From: Whitmania pigra
Taxonomy: Eukaryota; Annelida; Clitellata; Hirudinida; Haemopidae
Assembly: GCA_021613335.1 (NCBI GenBank)
Contig: JAJTWR010000431.1
Span: forward strand, 1,860,001 to 1,924,000
Length of the DNA: 64,000 nt
Direction of reading: 5' to 3'
A program made the position numbers and the translations under genes. Below, piece by piece: positions 43,067-52,469 of the stretch. Position 1 is the first letter of the stretch, and each line of letters starts with the position of its first letter. The notes below the pieces were generated by a model. It did not search any database, had not been told where the DNA came from, and was given only the letters and a program-made list of their open reading frames with translations.

Positions 43067-45091
43067 TTGGGGCACATGCCGATGGTGGAAGACTTAGCGA
43101 TCGTCGCTACGATCGCGGTCGCGGTAACGGTCCTCCTCTCACGTTTGAAGTTTCCGGCGATTGCCGGGCTGCTCGCCGCTGGCGCGCTGATGGGCCCCTT
43201 CGGCTTCCGCCTCGCGAAATCGGTCTCCGCCATCGAAGTCCTCGCGGAGGTCGGCGTCGTCCTCCTGCTCTTCAGCATCGGCCTGGAATTCTCGCTCGCT
43301 CGCCTCGCGACCCTCTTCCGCGCTGCAGCGCTCGGCGGGGTCATGCAGGTGGGCCTCACCATCGCCGCCACGGCCACCGTGGCCATGGCCTTCGGGCGCT
43401 CGCTGCGCGAAGGCATCTTCTACGGTTTCGTGTTCGCGCTCTCCAGCACCGCCGTCGTCTTGCGCGCACTGTCGGAGCGGCGCGAGCTCGACGCGCCCCA
43501 CGGCCGCTTCATCGTCGCGACCCTCATCTTCCAAGACCTGTGCGTCGTGCCGATGGTCCTCATGGTTCCGCTCCTCGGCTCCGTCGGCGACCTCGGCGAC
43601 GCCTCCCTCGCTCTGGGGGCGGCCCTCGGCAAAGCGACCATTGTCGTCGTGGGGATCGTGGTCCTCTCGCGTTTCGCCGTCCCGAAAGTGCTCGACCTCG
43701 TGGAAGCGAGCCAGAGCCGCGAAATCTTTCTCCTCGCCATCCTCGGCATCTGCATCGGTACCGCGTGGATTACTTCCTTAGCCGGGCTCTCGCTCGCGCT
43801 CGGGGCCTTCTTGGGCGGCGTCGTCGTCGCTGACACCGAGTACGGGCACCGGGCGATGGGCGACATCCTCCCACTGCGCGACGCCTTTGTGAGCATCTTC
43901 TTTGTTTCGCTGGGGATGCTCTTCGACGTGCGCGTCGTCGCCGACCAGCCGCTGCTCGTCTCCGGACTCCTCGTCGCCTTCATCCTGGGCAAGGGCCTGC
44001 TCGCGACCTTCTCCGCGTTGATCATGCGCTTCCCCGCGCGCGCCGCTTGGCTCGCGGGCGTCGGCCTCGCGCAGTTCGGCGAGTTCGGCTTCGTTCTTAT
44101 TCGCATCGGGCAGCAACACGGCATCGGCACGCAGTACGACGTGGCTCCGCTGCTCGCCGCTGGCATCGGCTCCATGTTTCTCACGCCGCTGCTCGCCCGA
44201 GCGGCACCGCACATCACCGCCGGTGAGCGCCTCCTCGCCCCGCTGGAGCGACGCATCGGCGTTGCCGGCATCGACGACGTCGAAGAGCACGAGAAACTCC
44301 TCGAATCCCACGTCGTCGTGGTGGGCTTCGGCCTCGCGGGGCGCGCCGTCGCGCGCACGCTCATCGCCTGCGAGTTGCCCGTCGTGGTGCTCGAACTCAA
44401 CGCCGAGAACGTTCGCCGCGGAAAGGCCGAGGGGTTGCCGGTCTACTACGGCGACGCCACCAGCGTTGAAGCGCTTCGCCACGCGCGGGTGGCCCAGGCG
44501 CGCCTCGTGGTCTTGTTGATGAACGACTTCCAGGCGCTTGGCCGCGTCGTCGACACCGTGCGCCGCGAAGCGCCTAAAGTGCCGCTCCTCGTCCGCACCC
44601 ACTTCCTCGAAGACCGCCCACGCCTCTACCAGGCGGGCGCGAAGGAAGTCGTCGCTGAAGAAGTCGAAGGCGCGATTGAAATCATCTTCCGCTCGCTGCG
44701 CATGTTGGGGCTGCCCCGGAACGTCATCGAAGGACAAATCCGCGCGGTGCGCACCGAAACCGGACCCTCGCAGCGCACGACGACCATGCCGCGGCGTCGC
44801 ATCGGCGATGTCACCGCTCTGGGCGAAATGAAGGTCGAGAGCGCCCTCGTCCAAGAAGGCTCCCGCGCTGCCGGCGCTTCGGCGGTGAAGTTAGCCCTGC
44901 GCACGACGACCGGTGCGCTGATGGTCGGCCTGCGCCGCGGTACGCGCCTCCTCGACCGGCCCGACCCGACCATTCCCTTCGAGGTCGGCGACATCGTCTT
45001 CCTCGCCGGAACTCGAGAAGAAGTGGCGCGAGCGATGCCGTTCTTCACCGCCGGAGAAGCTGTACACGACCGGGCGGAGCACGAAGAGTAA
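43067..45091 (+). CDS. KefB/CPA2-type cation:proton antiporter with RCK domains
   Basis: 674 residues. Residues 1-390 form about 12-13 membrane helices of the CPA2 family (SRLKFPAIAGLLAAGALMGP, VLLLFSIGLEFS, FALSSTAVVL). Then come an RCK-N domain (SHVVVVGFGLAGRAVARTLI, residue about 415, with YYGDATS) and an RCK-C domain near the C-terminus (ESALVQEGSRAAG..., FEVGDIVFLAGTREEV). It would exchange K+ or Na+ for protons under nucleotide control. The start is TTG, selected by an ideally spaced AAGGAG. Confidence 0.92.
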   Translation: MGHMPMVEDLAIVATIAVAVTVLLSRLKFPAIAGLLAAGALMGPFGFRLAKSVSAIEVLAEVGVVLLLFSIGLEFSLARLATLFRAAALGGVMQVGLTIAATATVAMAFGRSLREGIFYGFVFALSSTAVVLRALSERRELDAPHGRFIVATLIFQDLCVVPMVLMVPLLGSVGDLGDASLALGAALGKATIVVVGIVVLSRFAVPKVLDLVEASQSREIFLLAILGICIGTAWITSLAGLSLALGAFLGGVVVADTEYGHRAMGDILPLRDAFVSIFFVSLGMLFDVRVVADQPLLVSGLLVAFILGKGLLATFSALIMRFPARAAWLAGVGLAQFGEFGFVLIRIGQQHGIGTQYDVAPLLAAGIGSMFLTPLLARAAPHITAGERLLAPLERRIGVAGIDDVEEHEKLLESHVVVVGFGLAGRAVARTLIACELPVVVLELNAENVRRGKAEGLPVYYGDATSVEALRHARVAQARLVVLLMNDFQALGRVVDTVRREAPKVPLLVRTHFLEDRPRLYQAGAKEVVAEEVEGAIEIIFRSLRMLGLPRNVIEGQIRAVRTETGPSQRTTTMPRRRIGDVTALGEMKVESALVQEGSRAAGASAVKLALRTTTGALMVGLRRGTRLLDRPDPTIPFEVGDIVFLAGTREEVARAMPFFTAGEAVHDRAEHEE

Positions 45092-45181
45092 ACGCTGCGA
45101 GGCACGTCGCAAGTTGTGGTGAACAGGTGAGTGTTGACAGGCAGCACTTGCCCCAGTACCCGAGAATGTCTGTCTGCTTGT

Positions 45182-47752
45182 ATGGGCCATCTCCTCGTCC
45201 TCACGTTGGTGCTCCTCGGCCCGACCCCGGTGGCGGCGACGCCGCCCAAAGTGGTGAGCCGCACCGACCCGCTCTACCCAGAAGCGGCGCTGAAGGAGCG
45301 CCGTGAAGGTACGGTCCTCCTCGCGGTGACCGTGGGCATCGATGGCCGCGTCGACGAAGTCGATGTCGTCGAAAGCGCCGGGCCAGACTTGGATGCAGCG
45401 GCGAGCGCCGCTATGCGCGAATGGCACTTCGAGCCTGCGCGAAGCGGCGATGCGCTCGTCGCGAGTCGGGTGCGGATACCGATGACTTTCAAGCTCCCGC
45501 CGCTGACCCCGGAGCCAACTGCCCCCGATGCCTCAACCGACGCTGGCGAAGCCTCTACCGACGCTCCGGATGCCTCTACCGATGCAGGCCAAGCCGCTGC
45601 GACCGAGTCTCCAGACGCCGGAGTTTCGCCGCCACCTCCACTCGAGGGCTCCACCGATGGCGGCGAACCCCTCGAAGTGACGGTGACCGGTCGCGCCCGG
45701 CCGCCGTCCCGCGGCGCCTCCGACTACCAACTCGAGGTCGGCGGCCTCGCCCGCGTGCCCAAGCGCAGTGCCGGGGAACTCCTCACCCTCGCGCCGGGGA
45801 TTTTCCTCAGCAACGAAGGCGGCGAGGCCCACGCGCACCAGATTTTCCTGCGCGGCTTCGACGCCCGCGAAGGGCAAGACTTGGAGATGACCGTCGACGG
45901 CGTGCCGATAAACGAGAGCGGTAACCTCCACGGCAACGGCTACGCGGATACCAATTTCATCATCCCCGAGCTGGTGGAGCGGCTGCGGGTCATCGAAGGG
46001 CCGTTCGACCCGCGCCAAGGGAACTACGCGGTCGCGGGCTCGGTCGATTACCAGTTGGGCCTCTCCGAGCGCGGAGCCGCCGCGAAGCTCTCCGCCGGAA
46101 GCTTCGGCACCTACCGAGCGCTCCTCACCTATGGTCCGCCAGCGCGTTCGCGCGGAACCTTCCTCGCGGCAGAGCTCTACCAAACGGATGGTTTCGGCAC
46201 GAACCGCGACGGACGGCGCGGCAGCTTCCTTGGGCAATTCGAAGGAAAAATCGGCGAGCATACGGCGCTTCGGGTGACCGCGAGCGCGTACCTAGCGAGC
46301 TTCCACAGCGCGGGCGTGCTGCGCGACGATGACTACCGCGCGGGCCGGGTGGGCTTCTTCGGGACCTACGATCCGCTGCAGGGCATCGACTCGTCTCGCT
46401 ATTCGGTCGCGACGAGCGTGCACCACCACGCAGGCAACCTCATCGCCGACGTGCTCGTGTATTTCATCTACCGCCCGCTGCGGACCCGGGAGAATTACAC
46501 CGGCTTCCTCCTCGATCCACAGGAGCCGGTGCAGTCGCCCCACGGGCAGCGCGGAGACCTTCTCGACCTTCGCCACCAGGCGTTTACCTTCGGCTCGAAG
46601 GGCTCGGTGCGGTGGGAGACTTCGCTCTTCGGGTGGCGACAGGCCGTTGAGGCCGGGTACGTCGCTCGCGGCGACATCGGCAACTCCACCCGCCAACGGG
46701 TCCAGAAGGCGACGAGCAGCCCGTACCGCACCGAGAATTCGCTCGACTTCCGCCTCGGCGACTTTGGGCTCTACATCGACCTCGACCTGTCCATCACCCG
46801 CTGGGTGAAGCTCCGCGGCGGCGTGCGGGCAGACCTCTTCACTTACGACATCGACGACCTCTGCGCAGTGAAGACCGTGCAGAACCCCTCGCGCACCAAT
46901 CCGCCGGGAGATGCCTCGTGCCTCACCCAGCAGGGGTTCGGCGCCTACCGAGAGGCGAACCAGCGCGCCTCGACGTCGAGCTTCGCGGTGATGCCGCGGG
47001 GCTCGCTCATCATCGGCCCTTGGAAGGGCATCAGTCTCTCGGGGAGCATCGGGCGTGGGGCGCGCTCCATCGACCCGAGCTACATCACCCAAGACACGGC
47101 GACGCCCTTCGCGGCGGCGCTCGGTGCCGAGGGCGGCATCGCCTACGCCGGAAACATCGCCGACCTCATCGACATCTCTGCCCGCACGGTCGTCTTCAAC
47201 ACCTTCGTGGATAAGGACCTCATCTTCTCCCAAACCGAAGGGCGCAACACCCTCGCAGGCGCCACGAATCGCCTCGGGTCGGCCACCAACGCACGGGTCC
47301 GGGGCCCGCACTTCGACGTGACCGCAAACTTCACCTACGTGCACGCGGTCTTCGACGACACGAAGCTGCTCATCCCCTACATTCCCAACATCATCCTCCG
47401 GGTCGACGGCGCGACGTATTGGAATTTGCCTTGGCGCCCACGAGGGCACGCCATCGAACTCTCGGCGGGCCTCGGTTTGAGCTACGTCGCTCCTCGCCCG
47501 CTTCCCTACGGCGACCGCTCGGATGCGGTACTCACCGTCGACGGGCTCATCGGTGCTCGGTACTGGTTTGCGGAGTTCTCGTTCTCCATGCAGAACATCG
47601 GCGACGCTCGCTATCGCCTCGGCGAATACAATTACACCTCCGACTTCCACAGCGCCGCGTATCCAACGCTCGTGCCGGTGCGACACTTCACCGCCGGGCC
47701 GCCGCGCACGTTCTTGTTCTCGCTCGCCCTGCGCTATGGAGGTTCGCGATGA
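45182..47752 (+). CDS. TonB-dependent receptor with fused N-terminal TonB-like domain
   Basis: 856 residues from the ATG at 45182. A signal peptide (MGHLLVLTLVLLGPTPVAA) is followed by a TonB C-terminal-like domain (PLYPEAALKERREGTVLLAVTVG...AMREWHFEPARSGDA, residues about 30-105), an Ala/Asp/Thr/Ser-rich linker with repeated DASTDAGEA-like units, a plug domain (ELLTLAPGIFLSN...QIFLRGFDAREGQDLEMTVDGVPINE) and a beta-barrel ending in a terminal strand (TFLFSLALRYGGSR). Such receptors import iron complexes, vitamins or other ligands across the outer membrane. A TTGACA at 45134 precedes it. Overlaps the next gene by ATGA. Confidence 0.9.
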   Translation: MGHLLVLTLVLLGPTPVAATPPKVVSRTDPLYPEAALKERREGTVLLAVTVGIDGRVDEVDVVESAGPDLDAAASAAMREWHFEPARSGDALVASRVRIPMTFKLPPLTPEPTAPDASTDAGEASTDAPDASTDAGQAAATESPDAGVSPPPPLEGSTDGGEPLEVTVTGRARPPSRGASDYQLEVGGLARVPKRSAGELLTLAPGIFLSNEGGEAHAHQIFLRGFDAREGQDLEMTVDGVPINESGNLHGNGYADTNFIIPELVERLRVIEGPFDPRQGNYAVAGSVDYQLGLSERGAAAKLSAGSFGTYRALLTYGPPARSRGTFLAAELYQTDGFGTNRDGRRGSFLGQFEGKIGEHTALRVTASAYLASFHSAGVLRDDDYRAGRVGFFGTYDPLQGIDSSRYSVATSVHHHAGNLIADVLVYFIYRPLRTRENYTGFLLDPQEPVQSPHGQRGDLLDLRHQAFTFGSKGSVRWETSLFGWRQAVEAGYVARGDIGNSTRQRVQKATSSPYRTENSLDFRLGDFGLYIDLDLSITRWVKLRGGVRADLFTYDIDDLCAVKTVQNPSRTNPPGDASCLTQQGFGAYREANQRASTSSFAVMPRGSLIIGPWKGISLSGSIGRGARSIDPSYITQDTATPFAAALGAEGGIAYAGNIADLIDISARTVVFNTFVDKDLIFSQTEGRNTLAGATNRLGSATNARVRGPHFDVTANFTYVHAVFDDTKLLIPYIPNIILRVDGATYWNLPWRPRGHAIELSAGLGLSYVAPRPLPYGDRSDAVLTVDGLIGARYWFAEFSFSMQNIGDARYRLGEYNYTSDFHSAAYPTLVPVRHFTAGPPRTFLFSLALRYGGSR

Positions 47753-48513
47753 ACCGGTATGCGTTCCTCGCCATACTCGCCGGCTGCACGGGCACGACTG
47801 GCAGCGAAATCGTCGCGTTTCAGGCTACCGCTGCCGGGCCGGCCGTCGCCGATGGCGGACCGCTCACCTTCCGCACCGGCTTGGGCGCCGATGTAACGCT
47901 GGAGAAAGCGCGAGCCACCGTCGGAGCCCTGTACCTCCTCGAAGCCATGCCGATTTCCGGGGGAGCGGCGCAGCCGTGCATCGTCTCGACGCTCTACGTC
48001 GCCGAGAGCTTTGGCCCGGTGGAGGTAAACCTCCTGTCGCCCACGCCCGTGCCCTTTCCGGTGCGCGGGCGGGGCACTGCAACCCGCGCTCGGTCCGGGC
48101 AAGTGTGGCTCGGCGGAAGAGACATCAACGCCGCCGAAGACCCAACGGCAGTACTCACCCTCGAAGGGACCGCGGTGCAAGGCGGCAAAACCATCCCTTT
48201 CTCTGCCAAAGTGACCATCGGCAGCAACCGGGCGCTCGGTGCTCCGAACCCAGCGCTCCCCGGGGCAAATCCCATCTGTAAAATGCGCATCGTCACTCCC
48301 ATTTCGGTGGATTTGACCCCGAGCGACGGCGGCACGCTTGCGCTGACCATCGATCCTCGTGGTATGTTCCACGCGGTTGACTTCTCGACCTTCGACGCGG
48401 GCACCGCGAGGGCAGTCATCCCGGATACCGGAGATGGTGTTGGCGGCGCGCTCTACCGAGGACTCATGTCGAGCCAGGGCGTGTACAGCTTTTCGTGGGC
48501 ACCGGGGCCGTAA
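47749..48513 (+). CDS. Lipoprotein co-transcribed with the TonB-dependent receptor
   Basis: 254 residues; the signal ends in a lipobox (LAILAGC), then a beta-rich mature part with several Gly/Pro turns and a few cysteines (QPCIVSTLYV, PICKMRIVTP). GGAGG is 6 nt before the ATG, which overlaps the receptor stop by ATGA, so the two are translationally coupled. No family recognised. As partner of a receptor it may bind the imported ligand at the cell surface, by inference from context. Confidence 0.75.
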   Translation: MNRYAFLAILAGCTGTTGSEIVAFQATAAGPAVADGGPLTFRTGLGADVTLEKARATVGALYLLEAMPISGGAAQPCIVSTLYVAESFGPVEVNLLSPTPVPFPVRGRGTATRARSGQVWLGGRDINAAEDPTAVLTLEGTAVQGGKTIPFSAKVTIGSNRALGAPNPALPGANPICKMRIVTPISVDLTPSDGGTLALTIDPRGMFHAVDFSTFDAGTARAVIPDTGDGVGGALYRGLMSSQGVYSFSWAPGP

Positions 48514-48539
48514 CAATCATCACCAGGAAAGGGCGTACG

Positions 48540-49673
48540 ATGCGAAGACACATACTCGTTGTGATGGCAGTGATTAGTGGTTGCGGAAATTCAACCGACG
48601 CCACCAAGATTCGCTTCACGGCTTCCGGTGAATCCCTCGCAGTAGATGGGTACCGTTTCCCTGCAGCAACGCCAGGCGCCCCGGTTTTCATCGATGGTTG
48701 GGATGTGTCGTTCTCCAAAGTCCTCGTGACCGTCGACAACATTGTCCTCTCCCTCGACCCGGATAAGCAGCCGGGCGACCAAAGCAAGACCGGTGCGGCC
48801 GTGGCGCGGTTGCGCGGCCCCTGGGCGATTGACCTCCACAAGGGCGGGCCCCTCACGGGGAAGGGCGGCGGCGCCGAGCGCGCCGTGGAACTGGGGGAAC
48901 TCGCAAGCCAAAACCTCGCCGGGAATGCGCCCTTCGACCCGACGCAGCGCTACGCTTTTGGCTACGACATCGTTCCCGCGACGGATGCGGCGAAGCGCAT
49001 TCAACTCGACGCCGACGACCCGGATTACAAAGAGATGATTTCGAAGGGTTGGACCACGCTCTACATCGGCACTGCGGTCTGGAAGGGCGGAAGCGCTTGC
49101 ACTTCGAGCGACAGCACTTTTGATTTCTCAAAGCTGCCGACGACCGTGCACTTTCGATTGGGCTTCAAAACCAGCACGACCTACATCAATTGCCAAAACC
49201 CGGACACCGCTGCCGCGCAGCCGCAGCCCGGCGAGGAGTTCCAGCGAGGCATCCAGTTGAAGAACAACCAGGCCGCCATCGCCCAACTCACCGTCCACAC
49301 CGACCACCCCTTCTGGGATACGTCTGATCACGAGTCCGCTGAGCCGTACTTCGACCAATTCGCGGCCATTGCCAAACCCGGCACGGGTGGAGCTGCAGAA
49401 TTCACTCTCGAAAACGCTGTCGGCGTGAACTACACCGCGTTCACCTTCGGCAGCGCGAAACTCCCCTGGCGCTCCTGCGTGGCTGGGCGAGCGGCGAAAA
49501 CTCCTCCACAGCGCAGCTTCGAAGCGAAAGAGGCGTCGTACAATCCGGGCGGGGAGCCGGCCCAGTTCTTGCGCGATTATGCCGATTACCTTTCCTACAA
49601 CACCAGCACCATGGGGCACCTCAACTCCGATGGGCTCTGCGCGGTGAAGCGCAATTACCCGTCGCCTCCGTAA
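48540..49673 (+). CDS. Second lipoprotein of the receptor operon
   Basis: 377 residues; signal with lipobox VISGCGNS. The mature region begins with VSFSKVLVTVDNIVLSL, which recalls the beta-strand of surface-exposed metal- or ligand-binding lipoproteins, and includes GWTTLYIGTAVWKGG and several paired cysteines (SACTSSD, YINCQN, RSCVAG). AGGAAAGGG precedes the ATG. It starts 26 bp after the previous gene and completes a three-gene unit with the TonB-dependent receptor. A role in ligand capture is plausible but unproven. Confidence 0.7.
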   Translation: MRRHILVVMAVISGCGNSTDATKIRFTASGESLAVDGYRFPAATPGAPVFIDGWDVSFSKVLVTVDNIVLSLDPDKQPGDQSKTGAAVARLRGPWAIDLHKGGPLTGKGGGAERAVELGELASQNLAGNAPFDPTQRYAFGYDIVPATDAAKRIQLDADDPDYKEMISKGWTTLYIGTAVWKGGSACTSSDSTFDFSKLPTTVHFRLGFKTSTTYINCQNPDTAAAQPQPGEEFQRGIQLKNNQAAIAQLTVHTDHPFWDTSDHESAEPYFDQFAAIAKPGTGGAAEFTLENAVGVNYTAFTFGSAKLPWRSCVAGRAAKTPPQRSFEAKEASYNPGGEPAQFLRDYADYLSYNTSTMGHLNSDGLCAVKRNYPSPP

Positions 49674-49798
49674 GCGGCGTCGGCACGCCACATTTTCCCA
49701 AGGCTTCGGCGAGTTCCCCTTGACTCTGCTTCAGGGAGGTACGAGCCTCTGTCGAGGTAAGACTAGGTGCGCCCACGCACTCCTCGATTCGAGGCCCC

Positions 49799-50182
49799 AT
49801 GCGCAGAGTATTGGTGTTTCACATGCTGCTCGCGTTGCCCGGCTGCGCAAGCTGCGGCCGATCTCCCCTGACCAAACTCGTCGATGATGAACACAGAATT
49901 GGAGACATATTAGACATCGCTGCGCAGTTGGTCTCCACTCGGGGCAGCGACTTCTCGGAAGAGGAGGATTTCCTCAACCTCTTGTACCTGAAGTCGGATA
50001 CATTTTTCGATGGCTTTTGGAGGGGATCGCACCGAGACAAATTCTACGATATTGCGCCATTGACGTGGATGCCTCCAAAGTGTTGGAATCCGGGTACTTG
50101 TTCAGACAGCAAACGTCGGGTCCCGATGCAGTGCGTTGTGCGTGTCACCAAGCTCTGCAATCGTGGCTGCGATGATGTTTAA
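49799..50182 (+). CDS. Small hypothetical lipoprotein
   Basis: 127 residues with a signal ending LALPGCASCG (lipobox PGC). The mature part is Cys-rich (CWNPGTCSDSK, MQCVVRVTKLCNRGCDD), which suggests disulfides. No family recognised. The preceding gene ends 125 bp upstream; it may have its own promoter. Confidence 0.55.
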   Translation: MRRVLVFHMLLALPGCASCGRSPLTKLVDDEHRIGDILDIAAQLVSTRGSDFSEEEDFLNLLYLKSDTFFDGFWRGSHRDKFYDIAPLTWMPPKCWNPGTCSDSKRRVPMQCVVRVTKLCNRGCDDV

Positions 50183-50237
50183 ACTTGCCCCGATTTGGTG
50201 GACAGTCCCGGTAAGTTAGATAATTCAATCATTGACG

Positions 50238-51827
50238 ATGGATAGCGAAGCAGAATTACTCCGGAGTTCAAGGCGGAGGCGGAACGTCTGGTACTCGGTG
50301 AGAAGCGGTCAGCATCGTCTTGACTCCATAGAGGCTCAAAGCTATGAAACCGGCGTGGGGGACGTTGAGCCAAACTGCACGCCGCGATACGGCACTGTCG
50401 TGCTTCGGTCTGCGCTCCTCGTCGGCTTTGTGCTGCGCGCCGTCGCGGCATGGAACAACGGCATCTATTGGCCCGACGAAATCTATCAGTCCTTCGAGGT
50501 CGCACATCACCTCATTTTTGGCTACGGGCTTTTGCCCTGGGAGTACCTAGAGGGCTCGCGAACCTGGGCGCTGCCGCTCGTCGTCGCTGGGCTGATGAAG
50601 GTCGCGCTGATGCTCGGCATCGATGCGCCGCGCGGAACTATTCTGACGGTCAAGCTGGCGTTCGCCGCGCTCTCCGCGCTCACCGGCCTTGGCGTATTCC
50701 GTTTGGCCCGCGCGCTGCGGGCGTCGTACTGGCCCGCGCTCGCGGCTGCGTGCGTCTGGTGGATGTCCCCGGTCTCCATCTACTTTGCGCCGCGTGCCAT
50801 GGGCGAGAATGTCACGGCTGCGGCGGTGACGTTCGGCGCGTGGCTGCTCATTCGAGAACTCGACGTAGCCACGCCGTCGCGCCTGCGCATCGTGCTCGGT
50901 GCATCCCTCCTTGGGCTCGCGGTTTGGTTTCGGCTTCAGGTGGCGATCGTACCGTTGGCATTCATTGCAGCGTTCATTCCCAAACATCGCAGGGCGCTGT
51001 TGCCCGTGTTTCTGGCAACGATGTGCGTCTGGGCAGTGGGGTTGGGTCTCTTCGATGTCGCGGCCTGGCACGGGCTTGCAAATGCAAAGGCTTACGGATT
51101 GTTTCACTCGGCACTAGTCAATCTTCGCTTCAATCTCGTTGAGCAGCGTTCCGTGCAATGGGGGACCGCTCCCTGGTGGTACTACGGGCGCTACCTGATG
51201 TCGTCGTCTCCGTTGATCATGGTCGTTGTGATCGTCGGTGCCGCCGCGGCGCTTCGACGAGGCCACTTTCTACTCGCGGCCGTCGTCGCGGGGTTTAGCG
51301 TGGCGCATATGGCTGTGCCGCACAAAGAACTGCGCTTCATACTTCCGGTGTTGCCTCTGGCGTGTGCGCTAGCATCCGAATGTTTTGAAGCAGGAAGGAA
51401 GCGCACACTCATTTCCGGTGTTGCGATTGCGGTGGCCCTCGTGGGCGCCGTCGCGACTCCACGACTCACGACGTGGGATTTGGGGGCCTACCTCGATACG
51501 GACAAATCGAGCGCTTGGAAGGTCGCCTCGGACGTCAACGAACTCCTCCTGGTGGCATCCAAGCGCACAGACTTGTGCGGGCTGCGCATCTCGGATGCTA
51601 ACTTGTCGTGGACCGGTGGCATGACATATCTGCACCGCCACGTTCCGCTTTACCGATCGTGGCAGCCTGTCAAAAGCAGAAACTTCAACTACCTCATCGC
51701 TCTTTGGAATCATGCGCAGGGAAAGCCAATCGTCGCGCGCTCCGGTGACTACGCCCTCATTGATCTTGGCATTACTCCCTGTGTTCCAGACGAGAACTTC
51801 CTCTGGGAACTTGAGCCTCGCGATTGA
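50238..51827 (+). CDS. GT22-like (PIG-B/Alg9-type) mannosyltransferase
   Basis: About 529 residues with many membrane helices. WPDEIYQSFEVAHHL (early loop with acidic DE) and HKELRFILPVLPLA (near the last helices) are the characteristic motifs of the GT22 family, which uses lipid-linked sugar donors. About 50 polar residues precede the first helix; the ATG at 50238 has no Shine-Dalgarno and the start remains uncertain. A likely function is to add a sugar to an envelope lipid or polysaccharide. Confidence 0.8.
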   Translation: MDSEAELLRSSRRRRNVWYSVRSGQHRLDSIEAQSYETGVGDVEPNCTPRYGTVVLRSALLVGFVLRAVAAWNNGIYWPDEIYQSFEVAHHLIFGYGLLPWEYLEGSRTWALPLVVAGLMKVALMLGIDAPRGTILTVKLAFAALSALTGLGVFRLARALRASYWPALAAACVWWMSPVSIYFAPRAMGENVTAAAVTFGAWLLIRELDVATPSRLRIVLGASLLGLAVWFRLQVAIVPLAFIAAFIPKHRRALLPVFLATMCVWAVGLGLFDVAAWHGLANAKAYGLFHSALVNLRFNLVEQRSVQWGTAPWWYYGRYLMSSSPLIMVVVIVGAAAALRRGHFLLAAVVAGFSVAHMAVPHKELRFILPVLPLACALASECFEAGRKRTLISGVAIAVALVGAVATPRLTTWDLGAYLDTDKSSAWKVASDVNELLLVASKRTDLCGLRISDANLSWTGGMTYLHRHVPLYRSWQPVKSRNFNYLIALWNHAQGKPIVARSGDYALIDLGITPCVPDENFLWELEPRD

Positions 51828-51879
51828 AGCAGTATTTGCTGCCGGTCTTCATTTTCACTCTCTGGAGCGATTGCGCCCA

Positions 51880-52469
51880 CTACTTTTCTGCAGATAATCC
51901 CTTCCATGGCTCGCCTAGCAACAGCGGGAGTATCTGCGCCTGCAAGTAATGGACAGCATCTTGAAATCTCCAGGGTACCTCCGGTGCAATGAGTGGAGTT
52001 ACATCTGAAAGGAAATTTTCGTCGGAGATCTTCTCGTGGATATTCTTTTCAAACTCTGCTCGGCTAACATGATTGCCATCATGATCTAAGTAGCGCGAGA
52101 AGCAATCGACTACTCGATGAGAGTTTACAGTTGTCCGTAGGTTGGCGATAAAATGATCCGAGCTTCCTTCATGGATCTACGAGGATTGCCGAGCCATGGA
52201 TTGAGTGCTTTTTGAATGGCATCGAGCACGCTCCCAATCGGACCTGGATTCACTTGTACAAGGTCGATGTCTTCAGAGTAGCGTGCTGGGGGATGTAGGT
52301 GCAGCTTGTAGAGAGCGGTGCCACCCCGAAATGCTAGTGAGCGAGCGACCTCTTTCTCGGAGAACATCGCTACGACAGCGCGTGAGAGAACAAGGTCTTG
52401 CTCGACCTGTGCCTCGCGAGTCCATGGCGCTTGCTGCCTCCATTCGGTGATGAAGTCGAACGGAATCAT
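51880..52469 (-). pseudogene. abiEii: AbiEii-type nucleotidyltransferase toxin, decayed
   Basis: The first ~105 codons (52469-52125) are intact AbiEii: AFRGGTALYKL and YSEDIDLVQV carry the nucleotidyltransferase GG and Asp-x-Asp residues. Then a stop (TAA at 52125) cuts the frame. Family-like C-terminal residues (e.g. SRYLDHDGNHVSRAEFEKN) resume in another frame from about 52113, only about 12 bp on, so an internal stretch of roughly 80-90 codons is missing; near 52008-52020 a second frame change occurs before the final stop at 51880. Full-length AbiEii is about 290-300 residues. The product cannot be functional. It overlaps the antitoxin gene by ATGA. Confidence 0.8.

Noticed and set aside
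45134..45162. Strong sigma-70 promoter (TTGACA) for the TonB-dependent receptor
   Set aside because: The hexamer 17 bp downstream (TACCCG) is a poor -10, so it is only mentioned in the gene entry.
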